Shown here piece by piece: positions 27,766 through 38,298 of a stretch of DNA of 64,000 nt. Numbering within the stretch: position 1 is the first letter of the stretch; each line of letters begins with the position of its first letter. The translations under genes and the position numbers were made by a program. The notes under the pieces are model-generated. The model did no database searches and was not told the DNA's origin. It was given only the letters and a program-made list of their open reading frames with translations. Source of the stretch: Prosthecodimorpha hirschii (lineage in GTDB: Bacteria; Pseudomonadota; Alphaproteobacteria; Rhizobiales; Ancalomicrobiaceae); the NCBI RefSeq assembly GCF_001305515.1, contig NZ_LJYW01000001.1:6158793-6222792 (forward strand), given 5' to 3'.

Positions 27766-29279
27766 GTGCGATGGCCCTTCCCGGTCGCAGCTGCGAGGTC
27801 GTTCAGACGAGCGATAGCAGGCCAGGCGTCCGAGATCGCCCCCAAGGTGCGGGCGAAGACCTCGTATTTGCCAGCCGCATAGGTGGCGACCGGGCCCTGC
27901 TCGGGTTCGATCCGCGCCTCCGCCGCGCAGGCGAAGCGCTCGGCGAGATCGGCGCCCGAGGCCCAGCCGAGCGTGCCGGCCGCGATGGTCGCAAGGCCGC
28001 GCAGGCCCGCCTGGCCGCCGGCGACGGGCCGCACGGGCGCCTGGAGCGCGGTCGCCAGGAACTGCATGAAGGCGGCATCGCCGGCGAGGCCGCCGCCGAC
28101 GACCAGGTCCTCGCCGTCGCCGCCCATCATCGCGTAGGCGTGCCGGGTGACGAAGGCGAGCGCCTCGCGCGCCGCCCAGGCGATGGCGGCGGGGTCGGTC
28201 GCGCCGGAAAGCCCGAAGGCGGCCGCGCTGGCGAAGGGCGAGGTGACCGGGGCGCGCTCGCCGCCCGGCTCGAAGAAGGGGTGCAGCACCACGCCGGAAT
28301 AGACCGGCGCGACCGGACCCTGCGGCAGCCCCGCGAACAGCGTCGCCGCATGGCCGAGCGCCGTGGCGCCGTTGAAGCTCGGATGGGTGCAGACATAGCC
28401 CGGGCCGAGCACGTAGGGCTGCACCATGGCGCCCGGCGGCTTCGCCGCCATGCCGGCGGGATCGAGCCGGAGGCTGCCGTGGATGGCGCTGGTGCCGAAG
28501 ATCGAGGCGCGCGCGACGCCCGGCCGGACGCCGAGGCCGAGCCCGATCAGGGTCGACTGCACGTCGCCGGGCCCGATCAGCACCGGCAGGCCGGACGGCA
28601 GGCCGATCCGGCTGGCGGCTGCCGCGTCGAGCCCGGCCCGGCAGGTGCCGACCGGCTCGAGCGGCGGCAGCAGGGCGATGCCGCGGTCGAGGCCGAGGGG
28701 GTCTTCGACGATCGGGCTCGGCTGGCCGGTGCGCCAGTCGCCCCAGGTCGGCAGCAGGGCGCTCGGCTCGGCGGCGAGCCGGCCGGTCAGCGACAGGAAC
28801 AGCCACTCCTTGAGGCGCAGCGTGTGGGCGATGCGGGTCAGCCGTTCGGGGTCGTTCCGCTGCAGCCAGAGCAGTTGCAGGCTCTGCGCGGCGGCGGTCG
28901 GCTGCGCGTAGGTGGTGCGTTCGATCGCGTCGAGCCGGCCGGCGGCGCGCAACTCCGCGACCAGCGGCCGGGCGCGGCCGTCGAGCCAGGTCATCGCCCG
29001 GCCGACCGGCTGGAAACCGGCGTCGATCGGCCAGAGCCCGTCGCCCTGGCCGGTGACGATCAGTGCCGCCGCCCGGCCCGGCGCCGCCGCGGTGCAATCG
29101 GCGAGCGCCGCGAAGGCGTCGTCGCGGGTCGCCGCCATGTCCTGTTCGACATGGGTGCCGTCCCGGCGCAGGGCCGCATTCGGCCGCTCGGCGGACGCGA
29201 CGAGGCGGCCGTCGCGGTCGAAGGCGGCGGCCTTGACGGCGGTGGTGCCGGAATCGAGGGCGATCAGGACCGGGTCCAT
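27762..29279 (-). CDS. FGGY-family carbohydrate kinase
   Basis: A 505-residue sugar or polyol kinase. The N-terminal lobe begins IALDSGTTAVKAAAFD, the ATP phosphate-1 motif of the family; the second lobe carries the ASIFGTSAIHGSL phosphate-2 region and MGGDGEDLVVGGGLAGDAAFMQ adenosine-binding segment. Together with the adjacent class II aldolase, it suggests phosphorylation of a ketose or polyol followed by retro-aldol cleavage. The specific sugar cannot be assigned; FGGY enzymes cover xylulose, ribulose, fuculose, erythritol and glycerol. It is coupled to the TPP-enzyme gene by a 4-bp overlap and begins 25 nt after the aldolase gene. Confidence 0.9.
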   Translation of the reverse strand: MDPVLIALDSGTTAVKAAAFDRDGRLVASAERPNAALRRDGTHVEQDMAATRDDAFAALADCTAAAPGRAAALIVTGQGDGLWPIDAGFQPVGRAMTWLDGRARPLVAELRAAGRLDAIERTTYAQPTAAAQSLQLLWLQRNDPERLTRIAHTLRLKEWLFLSLTGRLAAEPSALLPTWGDWRTGQPSPIVEDPLGLDRGIALLPPLEPVGTCRAGLDAAAASRIGLPSGLPVLIGPGDVQSTLIGLGLGVRPGVARASIFGTSAIHGSLRLDPAGMAAKPPGAMVQPYVLGPGYVCTHPSFNGATALGHAATLFAGLPQGPVAPVYSGVVLHPFFEPGGERAPVTSPFASAAAFGLSGATDPAAIAWAAREALAFVTRHAYAMMGGDGEDLVVGGGLAGDAAFMQFLATALQAPVRPVAGGQAGLRGLATIAAGTLGWASGADLAERFACAAEARIEPEQGPVATYAAGKYEVFARTLGAISDAWPAIARLNDLAAATGKGHRT

Positions 29280-29304
29280 GGCGGACGGCGCCTTCCCAAC
29301 GGCG

Positions 29305-29982
29305 TCAGGAGGCCTGACGCAGGCCTTCGAGCGCCTTCGGGCTCTGCTGGCCGTAGGTCTTGAACCGCTCCAGCACCTCGGCGATCTGCTCGTCGTTGAG
29401 GATCGGCGGCTCGGCGCCGGTCTTCAGGCAGAGGAGATAGAGCTCGGCCAGTTCCTCGACGGTGACCGCGAGCGCCAGCGCGCGCGGGATCGAGGCATGG
29501 GCCGTGATCACGCCGTGATGGGCCATCAGGCAGGCGCGGCGGCCTTCGAGCGCGGTGATGACGCGGTCGGCCAGCGCCTGCGATCCGAAGATCTCATAGG
29601 GCGCGCAGCGGATGGTCGCCCCGCCGGCCGCCGCGATCACATAGTGAATCGCCGGAATGTCGCGCTCCAGGATCGAGACCGCGGTGGCGTGGGTCGAATG
29701 GGTGTGGACGACCGCATTCAGATCCGGCCGGGCCTTCAGGATGTCGCGGTGGAAGCGCCATTCGCTCGACGGCAGGATGTCGCCCTCGAAGGTCGCGTCC
29801 CAGTTCATGGCGACGACGTGATCGGGGGTCATCTTGTCGTAGGGGATGCCGGTCGGCGAGATCAGGAAGCCGTTGCCGAAGCGCACGCTGACATTGCCGG
29901 CGGTGCCCTTGTTGATGCCGAGGCGGCTCATGTTCAGGCAGGATTCGACGATCTCGGTGCGGAGCTGACGTTCGTCGCTCAT
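29305..29982 (-). CDS. Class II aldolase/adducin family protein (FucA-like)
   Basis: A 225-residue zinc aldolase. Landmarks are NKGTAGNVSVRFGNGFLISPTGIPYD near the N-terminus, the HTHSTHATAVS zinc motif (first two ligands, about 97-99), and LMAHHGVITAH (third His ligand). FucA-type enzymes cleave a ketose 1-phosphate to dihydroxyacetone phosphate and an aldehyde. That aldehyde could be the substrate for the semialdehyde dehydrogenase on the other arm of the locus. The gene starts 8 nt after the 2-hydroxyacid dehydrogenase gene. Other members of this fold are epimerases or decarboxylases, so the reaction is likely, not certain. Confidence 0.88.
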   Translation of the reverse strand: MSDERQLRTEIVESCLNMSRLGINKGTAGNVSVRFGNGFLISPTGIPYDKMTPDHVVAMNWDATFEGDILPSSEWRFHRDILKARPDLNAVVHTHSTHATAVSILERDIPAIHYVIAAAGGATIRCAPYEIFGSQALADRVITALEGRRACLMAHHGVITAHASIPRALALAVTVEELAELYLLCLKTGAEPPILNDEQIAEVLERFKTYGQQSPKALEGLRQAS

Positions 29983-29990
29983 GGTCTTGC

Positions 29991-31037
29991 TCACTTGGTC
30001 GGATAGAGGGGGGACTGACCGTCCAGGATGCGGCCGATATCCTCGGCGAGCATGTCGGCGGCCTTGACGGTGGAGTAGCGCGAGGCGCCGGCGATATGCG
30101 GCGACAGCGTCACGTTGGGGAGTTTCAGGAGCGGCAGATCCGGCGGCGGCGGCTCCGGATCGAAGGTGTCGAGCGCGGCGCCCTTCAGGTGGCCGGAGAC
30201 CAGCGCGTCGTGGAGCGCCGCATAGTCGAGCACCTGGCCGCGCGTCGTGTTGACGATGTAGGAGCCGGGTTTCATCGACGCGATCTGGGCGCGGCCGATC
30301 ATCTTCTTGGTTTCCGGCGTGACGCGCGGATGCAGCGTCAGCACGTCGGCGGTGCGGATCAGCTCGTCGAGCTCGAGCTTGACGATGCCGGCGGCATGAT
30401 CCTCCTCGGTCAGCACCTTGAAGGGGTCGTAGACCCGGATGGCGCAGCCGAACGGGCGCAGCAGGCGGGCGACGCGGGTGCCGATATCGCCATAGCCGAC
30501 GATGCCGACGGTCAGTTCGCACAGCTCCGGACCGGCATGGTCGAAATGGTAGAAGTCGCGCCGGAATTCCCCGCTCGCCACCGAGAGATGGCCGCGGATC
30601 AGGTTGCGGGTCTCCGCCAGGATCGAGGCGACGGTGAACTCGGCGACCGCGGAGGCATTGCGGCCGGGCGTGTTGACGACCGTTACGCCGCGGGCGCGCG
30701 CCGCCGGCATCTCGATATTGACCGGCCCGCCGCGCGACACGCCGATGATCTTCAGCCGCGGCGCGTGTTCCAGGCTCGCCGCCGTGATCGGGGCGAGATG
30801 GGTGACCAGGATGTCGAGATCGGCCAGGAACTCGAAATAGTGCTCGGGCCGGCCGACGAATTCGGCCACCGGCAGGGTCGGGTCCTGTTTGGTCGACTGC
30901 ACCTTGAGCGGCCAGTCGAGGGTCATCGCCTTGAAGGCGATGCTGCGTCCGGCGAGGCGCTTGCCGAGAGCTTCCTCGAAGAAGCGCGGCTGCATGAAGC
31001 CGTCGCCGATGATGCCGATGCGGATGGTCTCGCTCAT
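29991..31037 (-). CDS. D-isomer-specific 2-hydroxyacid dehydrogenase
   Basis: A 348-residue NAD(P)-dependent dehydrogenase. The Rossmann motif is TVGIVGYGDIGTRVARLL (about 175-192), followed by the dinucleotide-specifying acid in VYDPF. Catalytic residues are Arg in NTTRGQVLD, Glu in DTFDPEPP and His in LSPHIAGAS. ATG at 31037 is chosen over a GTG at 31052 because AGGAGG lies 6 nt before the ATG. It would interconvert a 2-oxoacid and a D-2-hydroxyacid in the pathway. The start is 11 nt after the CaiB-type gene. Confidence 0.92.
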   Translation of the reverse strand: MSETIRIGIIGDGFMQPRFFEEALGKRLAGRSIAFKAMTLDWPLKVQSTKQDPTLPVAEFVGRPEHYFEFLADLDILVTHLAPITAASLEHAPRLKIIGVSRGGPVNIEMPAARARGVTVVNTPGRNASAVAEFTVASILAETRNLIRGHLSVASGEFRRDFYHFDHAGPELCELTVGIVGYGDIGTRVARLLRPFGCAIRVYDPFKVLTEEDHAAGIVKLELDELIRTADVLTLHPRVTPETKKMIGRAQIASMKPGSYIVNTTRGQVLDYAALHDALVSGHLKGAALDTFDPEPPPPDLPLLKLPNVTLSPHIAGASRYSTVKAADMLAEDIGRILDGQSPLYPTK

Positions 31038-31048
31038 GTCCGGCCTCC

Positions 31049-32254
31049 TCACGCCGTCTTCGCGGTGTCGGTCAGGCCGGCGTCGAGGCCGGGCAGGACG
31101 TCCCGGTAGCGGTCCGGATCGATGCCGTGGTCGGCGAGGACCTCGGCGGTATGCTGGGCGAAACCGGGCGGTGCCGTCCGGTAGCTGGCCGGGGTGCGCG
31201 ACAGCTTGATCGGGCTGCCGGTGCCGCGGTAGCTGCCGATGTCGACGATCATCTCGCGGTGCTGCGTATGCGGGTCGGCGACCACCTGGTCGATCGAGCG
31301 CACGGCGCCGCAGGGCACGCCGGCCTTGATCAGCCGATCGGCGAGCGTCGCGCAGTCATGGGCGGCCAAGGCCGCCTCCAGCTGGATCTTGAGCGCGTCG
31401 CGGTTGGTGTTGCGCATCCGGTTGGTGACGAAGCGCGGATCGGCGGGCAGGTCGTCGCGCCCGATCAGGCGGCACAGCGTGGCGAACTGGCGGTCGTTGC
31501 CGACGGCCAGGAAGATCGGGTCGGTGCCGGTCGCGAAGGTGTCGTAGGGGCAGATGTTCGGATGGGCATTGCCGGTCGGGCCGGCGACCTTGCCGGAGAG
31601 ATAGTAGTTCGGCAGATGCGGATGCAAGAGCGAGACGCCGCAGTCGTAGAGCGTCGTCTCGACGAACTGGCCCTTGCCGCTGGTGGCGCGCTCGTTGAGG
31701 GCGAGCAGGATGCCGATCACGGCGTTGAGGCCGGTGACCATGTCGACCACCGGCAGGCCGACGCGCAGCGGCGTGCCGTCCTTCTCGCCGTTGACGCTCA
31801 TGATGCCGCAGGAGGCCTGGATCGCGGCGTCGTAACCGGGCAGGCCGCCGAGCGGACCGTCGGCGCCGAAGCCGGAGACGCGGCAATGCACGAGGCGCGG
31901 GAAGCGCCGCTCGATCTCGTCGCGGCCGAGCCCCCAGCGCTCCAGGGTGCCGGTCTTGAAGTTCTCGATGAACACGTCGGCATCCGCGAGCAACTGCGTC
32001 AGCAGTTCGAGCCCGGCCGGCTGCGCCATGTCGAGCGCGATGCCGCGCTTGTTGCGGTTGAGGCCGAGGAAGTAGCTGGCGGCGCCGTCCAGGAAGGGCG
32101 GGCCCCAGCCGCGCGTCTCGTCGCCCGCGGGCGGCTCGATCTTGATCACGTCCGCGCCATGGTCGGCCAGGACCTGGCCGGCATAGGGGCCGCCGAGCAC
32201 GCGGCTGGCGTCGATGACCTTGATCTTGGCGAGGGAACCGGAATTCGGCAGCAT
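31049..32254 (-). CDS. CaiB/BaiF family (type III) CoA-transferase
   Basis: A 401-residue family III CoA-transferase. The N-terminal CoA-binding part has IDASRVLGGPYAGQVLADHGADVIKIEPP and the LNRNKRGIALDM stretch; the catalytic Asp lies in GYDAAIQASCGIMS, around residue 170. It would move CoA between two carboxylic acids, for example from succinyl-CoA or acetyl-CoA to a hydroxyacid. ATG at 32254 (MLPNSGSL) has GGAG 5 nt upstream; a GTG two codons earlier would overlap that site. It is unusual to find it next to a second, unrelated CoA-transferase (family I) in the same operon. Confidence 0.92.
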   Translation of the reverse strand: MLPNSGSLAKIKVIDASRVLGGPYAGQVLADHGADVIKIEPPAGDETRGWGPPFLDGAASYFLGLNRNKRGIALDMAQPAGLELLTQLLADADVFIENFKTGTLERWGLGRDEIERRFPRLVHCRVSGFGADGPLGGLPGYDAAIQASCGIMSVNGEKDGTPLRVGLPVVDMVTGLNAVIGILLALNERATSGKGQFVETTLYDCGVSLLHPHLPNYYLSGKVAGPTGNAHPNICPYDTFATGTDPIFLAVGNDRQFATLCRLIGRDDLPADPRFVTNRMRNTNRDALKIQLEAALAAHDCATLADRLIKAGVPCGAVRSIDQVVADPHTQHREMIVDIGSYRGTGSPIKLSRTPASYRTAPPGFAQHTAEVLADHGIDPDRYRDVLPGLDAGLTDTAKTA

Positions 32255-32268
32255 CGACACTCCGACGG

Positions 32269-33036
32269 TCAGGCCGCGTCTGCGGCGGCAGCGATCTCGC
32301 GGCGCATCTGGGCGGCGAAATCGGGATAGGTCTCCTGGAGATCGTCGAGCACGGGGCCGCGCAGGAGGGCGAGGATGGCAGGATCGGGCAGGGCGGTCGT
32401 CGGCGGTGCGGCGTCATGCGCGAAGGCGAAGCCGGTCGCCTCGACGATCTCGCCGAGGCTGTGGCCGGGATGGACGCTTTCCAGCCGGAAGCCGGGGCGG
32501 GCCCGATCGAAGGCGAACAGGCCCTTGCCGGTCAGGAGCGCATAGGGGCCGCCGGTGCGGTGGATGCCGGGTCGGCTGACGCCGGGCGCGCTGATGAAAT
32601 CGACCTTCTCGACGAAGACGCGCGGGGTGTGCTCCTCGCGGAACAGGATCACGCGCGGGACGACGAAATAGAGATAGGCCGAGCCGAACGATCCCGGCCA
32701 GCGCACGCTGGAGCGCGGATAGTCGCCGGCGCCGACCAGATTGATGTTGGCCTGCCCGTCGATCTGGCCGCCGCCGAGGAAGAAGGCGTCGATGCGGCCC
32801 TGGCCGGCGCAGTCGAACAGCTCGGTCGAGCCGTTGGTGAAGAAGTTGTGCTCGACCGAGCCGAGGATCGAGATGCGCACCGGCTCGGCGCCGGCTCGCG
32901 CCTTCAGGGCGCGCAGCAGCATCGCGCCGGCGGCCGGGATCGGCGAGGAGGCGCCGACCGCGACATGGTGGACGCCATCGAGCAGGCGCGCGATGGTGGC
33001 GATCAGGATTTCGCGCGGGGTGACGGAAGCGATCAT
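32269..33036 (-). CDS. CoA-transferase family I, beta subunit (GctB/CatJ-like)
   Basis: A 255-residue beta subunit. Landmarks are VAVGASSPIPAAGAMLLRAL, the conserved GSVEHNFFTNG segment whose Glu is a candidate active-site residue, and FLGGGQIDGQANINL. Length and motifs match glutaconate or 3-oxoadipate CoA-transferase beta chains. It overlaps the alpha gene by 4 bp (33033-33036), the usual pairing for this heterodimer. The acid substrate is not known; the CaiB-type gene is 14 nt downstream. Confidence 0.88.
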   Translation of the reverse strand: MIASVTPREILIATIARLLDGVHHVAVGASSPIPAAGAMLLRALKARAGAEPVRISILGSVEHNFFTNGSTELFDCAGQGRIDAFFLGGGQIDGQANINLVGAGDYPRSSVRWPGSFGSAYLYFVVPRVILFREEHTPRVFVEKVDFISAPGVSRPGIHRTGGPYALLTGKGLFAFDRARPGFRLESVHPGHSLGEIVEATGFAFAHDAAPPTTALPDPAILALLRGPVLDDLQETYPDFAAQMRREIAAAADAA

Positions 33037-33887
33037 TGGGCGGCCTCCAGGGCGCCGGCGCGCATGTAGTCGGCGAAGCCTTCGGCCGAGCGGGCGGCCT
33101 TGGCGTAGCGCTGCAATTCGGCGGTGTCGGCGCCGTATTCGCCCCACAGCCCGTAGGGCCAGGCGCCGCGCTCGGCGACTGCGACCTCGGAGACGTAAAG
33201 CGCCGGCAGGACGCCCGCGGCGGTGATCTCGTCGGCGAGCAGGCTCTCCTCGACGATCCGCTCGACCGTGACCAGCGTGGTGCGGGCCGCATAGGCCATC
33301 GCGGCCAGTTCGCGCCGGCGCCCGATCCAGACATTGCCGGCCCGGTCGGCCATCGGCGCATGGAAGATCGCCACGTCGACATGGATCGCCGGGATCAGCA
33401 CGATCGGGTCGGGGCCGTCGGCGGGGGACCCGGCCGCGAACGGATTGTCGATCACCTTCCAGTCGGGCCGGTTGGCGAGCACGTCGGAGCCGATCAGGCC
33501 GCGGATCGGCGTGAACGGGTTGCCCTTCTGCGCCGCCATCAGGCCGGCATGGATCGCCGGGCAGGTGGCATCGCGGATGACGATGGCGCCGTCCTTGACC
33601 GCCTGGTTGAAGCGCGGCGCGCCGCCGGCCTCGCCGAGCGAGAGCCCGCTGGTCTCGACCGAGCGCACCAATCCGGCCCCGATCAGCATGTCGACCTGCA
33701 GGCCGCCGGTCGGAACGCAGACGAGATCGAGGTCGCCGGCACCGCGTTCGATCAGCGGGCGGGTCATCGCCATGGAGACGCCGGCATAGTCGACCGGCAG
33801 GGCGATACGCATGCCGGGCACGACCCGTTCGGCCATGCGGCGAAGGTTCGGATCCAACTTTTCCTCCCAACCGGTCATCCGGAGCAT
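33033..33887 (-). CDS. CoA-transferase family I, alpha subunit
   Basis: A 284-residue alpha subunit of the same enzyme. It contains LDLVCVPTGGLQVDMLIGAGLV (CoA-binding loop region), PVDYAGVSMAMTRPLIERGAGDL, PIRGLIGSDVL and the AIHVDVAIFHAPMADRAGNVWI segment typical of family I alpha chains. ATG at 33887 is given; an in-frame ATG at 33878 is equally possible, and neither has a strong Shine-Dalgarno. This is the first gene of the ten-gene minus-strand operon, and its start lies 15 nt from a GTTC-N9-GAAC operator-like site. Confidence 0.88.
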   Translation of the reverse strand: MLRMTGWEEKLDPNLRRMAERVVPGMRIALPVDYAGVSMAMTRPLIERGAGDLDLVCVPTGGLQVDMLIGAGLVRSVETSGLSLGEAGGAPRFNQAVKDGAIVIRDATCPAIHAGLMAAQKGNPFTPIRGLIGSDVLANRPDWKVIDNPFAAGSPADGPDPIVLIPAIHVDVAIFHAPMADRAGNVWIGRRRELAAMAYAARTTLVTVERIVEESLLADEITAAGVLPALYVSEVAVAERGAWPYGLWGEYGADTAELQRYAKAARSAEGFADYMRAGALEAAQ

Positions 33888-33901
33888 GTTTGCATGCTGT
33901 T

Positions 33902-33918
33902 GTTCTGAATTATGGAAC
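33902..33918. promoter_or_regulatory. Operator-like site 1 (GTTC-N9-GAAC), CoA-transferase side
   Basis: GTTCTGAATTATGGAAC sits 15 nt upstream of the CoA-transferase alpha start, read from the minus strand. It shares the pattern GTTCTRNATTRTGGAAC with the site in front of the ABC operon. Position and symmetry fit a repressor or activator site for a dimeric HTH protein such as the IclR product of this locus. Confidence 0.7.
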
Positions 33919-34110
33919 GCTATTCCGAGACTGAAGATAGAGCCGTTTTCGGTTTCGTGTCAACATTCGGCTTCCGGTCGGATTGCCGGGCGGGATTGGG
34001 TAATGGTCTCTATCATTATGATAATGCGACATGATTTCGATCGATGCGAAAAGTCGGGGGCGCCGCCTTGACAACCGACGGGACCGGTCGGAACATAATT
34101 ACAAAATGCT

Positions 34111-34127
34111 GTTCTACATTGTGGAAC
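34111..34127. promoter_or_regulatory. Operator-like site 2 (GTTC-N9-GAAC), ABC transporter side
   Basis: GTTCTACATTGTGGAAC, extended to TGTTC...GAACAG, lies directly before the Shine-Dalgarno GGGAGG (34136-34140 region) of the ATPase gene. It differs from site 1 at only three of seventeen positions. A weaker half-site, GGAACATAATT, precedes it at 34090-34100. The distance between the two sites is 209 bp centre to centre. Confidence 0.7.
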
Positions 34128-34145
34128 AGTTCTCGGGAGGAAAAT

Positions 34146-35293
<1,148 letters not shown>

Positions 35294-35297
<4 letters not shown>

Positions 35298-37087
35298 GCG
35301 CCGTCGCCCCCGGAGCGGCGGCGGCCGCCGGGCCCGGCGTGCCGCTGGCCGAGCGCCTGCGCAGTCCCGCCCTGCTGCTGGTGCCGGCGATCGCCTTCCT
35401 CGGCTTCATCTATCTCTTGCCGCTGATCGATCTCGTCCGGATCAGCCTTGCCGGCATTCCGTGGTGGACGCATTTCGAGCGGGTCTTCTCGGTCCCGCTC
35501 TATTGGGACTCGCTCGTCCGCACCATGCAGATCTCCGCCACCGTGGCGGCGCTGTGCCTGGTCTTCGGCTATCCGACCGCGCTCCTGATCCACCGCAGCC
35601 GCGGGCTCGCGAAGGTCGTGATCGCGACCGCGATCATCCTGCCCTACTTCATCGCCATCCTGATCCGGACCTATGCCTGGATGGTGCTGCTCGGCCGCAA
35701 CGGGCCGATCAACAAGCTCCTGCAGGGCATCGGGATCACCGACGAACCGCTGCAGCTCCTGTTCAACCGCGGCAGCGTGCTGCTCGGCATGACCGCGGTG
35801 CTGCTGCCGCTGATGGTGCTCAGCATCTATTCGAGCCTGTCGCGCCTCGACGGCAGCCTGGTCCGGGCGGCGCTGGCCAGCGGCGCCGGGCCGATCGCGG
35901 TGTTCTGGCGGGTGACCATCCCGCTGACCCTGCCGGGCATGGGCGCCGGCTTCCTGCTGGTCTTCGTCTCCGCGCTCGGCTTCTTCATCACGCCGACGCT
36001 GCTCGGCGGGCCGGGCGACCAGATGTTCGCCATGCACATCACCCAGCAGGCCGATTTCGCCACCAGCGAGGGCTTCCTGCAGGCGCTGGCGGTCGTGCTT
36101 CTGGTGATCACGTTGATCGTGGTCGGCGTCGCCGGCCATTTCCTCGGCTTCGAGTTCATCTGGGGCGGCAGCAAGCTGGTCGAGGCGCAGACGCCGCCCG
36201 CACGCGGCGGCGGCGGCGCGCGCCGGGCCTCCCCGGGCGCCGGTGCGCTCCTCGCCGATCTCGCCGGCTGGCCGATCCTGCGCCTGATCGGCCGCCTGCC
36301 GGCCGGGGCGGGCGCCTGGACGGTCCGGATCATGGGCGGCGCGGTCATCGCCACCCTTATCGTGCCGATCGTGGTGGTGATGATCATCTCGTTCAGCAAG
36401 TCGAGCTTCCTGACCTTCCCGCCGCCGGCCTTCTCGCTGCGCTGGTACGAGAAGTTCTTCTCCGATTCCGAATGGATGGCCGCCTTCTTCAACTCGGCCC
36501 TGATCGCCGCGCTGTCGGCCGCGATCGCCGTCTCGCTCGGTGCCGCCGCCGCCATGGGCATCGTGCGCAGCACGATCCGCGGCAAGACGCTGCTGATGCT
36601 GATCCTGGTCAGTCCGGTGGTGGTGCCGCCGGTGGTGCTCGGCCTGTCGCTCTACAGCCTGTTCCTGCGCGCCGATCTGGTCGGCACGCCCTGGGGGCTC
36701 GCCGCCGCGCATGCGGTCGGCGGCATCCCGATCGTGGTCGTGATCGTGGCGGCCGCATTGCAGGGCGTCGACCGCCGGCTGGAACAGGCCGCCGCCGTGC
36801 ACGGCGCCTCGCCGGCGACCGTGTTCCGCACCGTGACGCTGCCGGCGATCGCCCCCGGCCTCGCGGCCGCGGCCTTCTTCGCCTTCCTGCATTCGTTCGA
36901 CGAACTGGTGCTCTCGCTGTTCCTGTCGAGCGCCCAGCTCAAGACGCTGCCGCTCCGCCTGTGGGCGGACGTGAACTACCAGCTCAATCCGGTTCTCGCG
37001 GTGGTCTCCTCGCTCGAGGTGCTGCTGGTGATCGGGGGGATCGCGCTCGCCCGGCCCGTATTGTCGCGGTCCGGCGGCGCAGCATGA
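35294..37087 (+). CDS. Fused ABC permease: PotB-like and PotC-like halves in one chain
   Basis: A 597-residue membrane protein holding both permease halves that are normally separate. The first half (about 20-290) has the PotB look and its EAA-type loop ALASGAGPIAVFWRVTIPLTLPG; a Gly/Arg/Ala-rich linker lies at about 300-340; the second half (about 345-590) has the PotC look with EAA loop AAAVHGASPATVFRTVTLPAIAPG. Roughly twelve transmembrane helices are expected. The start is GTG at 35294, overlapping the ATPase stop as GTGA. No frameshift is needed for the fusion. Fused permeases are known for iron importers, but for a polyamine-type system a single chain is less common. Confidence 0.9.
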
Positions 37088-37119
37088 CGACAATCAAGAT
37101 CAATCGGAGGACATCGCTC

Positions 37120-38211
37120 ATGGACTTTCGGACAGCCTTCCGGCGCCTTCTGACCGGCGCCGCCGCCGCCGCGCTCCTCGCCGGCGCGGCGACCGTCGCC
37201 ACCGCGCAGGACAATGTGGTCATCATGCAGGATCCAGGCGGCGCCTATGGCGAGGCGCTGCGCAAGATCATGTATGACCCCTTCGAGAAGGCGACCGGCA
37301 TCAAGGTCGTCACCGTGCAGGAGGCCCGCAGCGGTCCGCGCATCAAGGCCCAGGTCGGCGCCGGCAAGACCGAATGGGACCTGACCTTCATCTTCGATCA
37401 GGAGACCAAGCTGCTCGGCGATTGCTGCCTCGCCGACATCGACTATTCGAAGCTCTCGGAAAGCGCGCAGAAGACCCTGGCGACCATGCCGGACAATCTG
37501 AAGCGCAAGAAGGGCGTCGCCCTGCAGGTGATCGGCGTCACGCTCGCCTATCACACCGAGAAATATGCCAAGGCGCAGCCGAAGAACTGGGCCGACTTCT
37601 GGGACGTGAAGAAGTTCCCGGGCAAGCGCTGCCTGCCGGGCTGGCCGCGCTTCGTCTTCGAGGCCGCGCTGATGGCCGACGGCGTCGCCAAGGACAAGCT
37701 CTATCCGATCGACATGGATCGGGCGCTCAAGAAGATCGCCGAGATCAAGCCGCATGTCTCCAAGTGGTGGAACACCGCCGCGCAGGCCCCGCAGCTGCTG
37801 CTCGACGGCGAGGCCGACATGTGCATGGCCTATGCCGGCCGCATCAACAACCTGGTCGTGGTCGACAATGCGCCGGTCGACATGACCTGGAACCAGGGCT
37901 TCGTCTATTACGACTTCTTCTCGATCCCGAAGGGAGCGCCGCACTACGAAAACGCACTGAAGCTCCTGTCCTGGCGCCTCGACGCCAAGCGGGCGGCCGA
38001 CCTGACCATCGGCTATCCGGTCGCGGTGCCGTCGCCCCTGGTGTTCGCCGCCGCGCCGAAGGATGTCAGCCGGCTCTGGGCCAACAACCCCGAGAACGTC
38101 GCCCAGGCGATCGAATGGAGCCCGGATTACTGGGGCGCCATTTCGCCGGACGGCAAGTCGACCAACGAGGAATACGGCCAGGAAAAGCTGAACGCGCTCC
38201 TCGCCAAGTGA
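37120..38211 (+). CDS. Polyamine-type ABC importer, periplasmic binding protein (PotD-like)
   Basis: A 363-residue binding protein. Residues 1-29 form a signal peptide (RRLLTGAAAAALLAGAATVATAQD). The mature protein begins NVVIMQDPGGAYGEALRKIMYDPFEK and has the EWDLTFIFDQ, KNWADFWDVKKFPGKR and WNQGFVYYDFFSIPKGAPH segments found in spermidine/putrescine-type binding proteins. ATG at 37120 is chosen because CGGAGG lies 9 nt before it and the signal peptide starts there; an ATG at 37084 overlaps the permease stop but would add 12 residues before the leader. The ligand is not predictable, since this family also binds other amines and acids. Confidence 0.9.
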   Translation: MDFRTAFRRLLTGAAAAALLAGAATVATAQDNVVIMQDPGGAYGEALRKIMYDPFEKATGIKVVTVQEARSGPRIKAQVGAGKTEWDLTFIFDQETKLLGDCCLADIDYSKLSESAQKTLATMPDNLKRKKGVALQVIGVTLAYHTEKYAKAQPKNWADFWDVKKFPGKRCLPGWPRFVFEAALMADGVAKDKLYPIDMDRALKKIAEIKPHVSKWWNTAAQAPQLLLDGEADMCMAYAGRINNLVVVDNAPVDMTWNQGFVYYDFFSIPKGAPHYENALKLLSWRLDAKRAADLTIGYPVAVPSPLVFAAAPKDVSRLWANNPENVAQAIEWSPDYWGAISPDGKSTNEEYGQEKLNALLAK

Positions 38212-38298
38212 TCCGCGACGTTGCGTCCCCGGCTCATCAGGCCGGGGACGCGACGGCATTTCGCTCTGCCCTTGGTCCGCCCCGCAGGGTCGTGCTAG

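Noticed and set aside
37084-37119. ATG at 37084 overlapping the permease stop as the start of the binding protein
   Set aside because: It adds 12 polar residues before the signal peptide; ATG 37120 has the better ribosome binding site. Not fully excluded.
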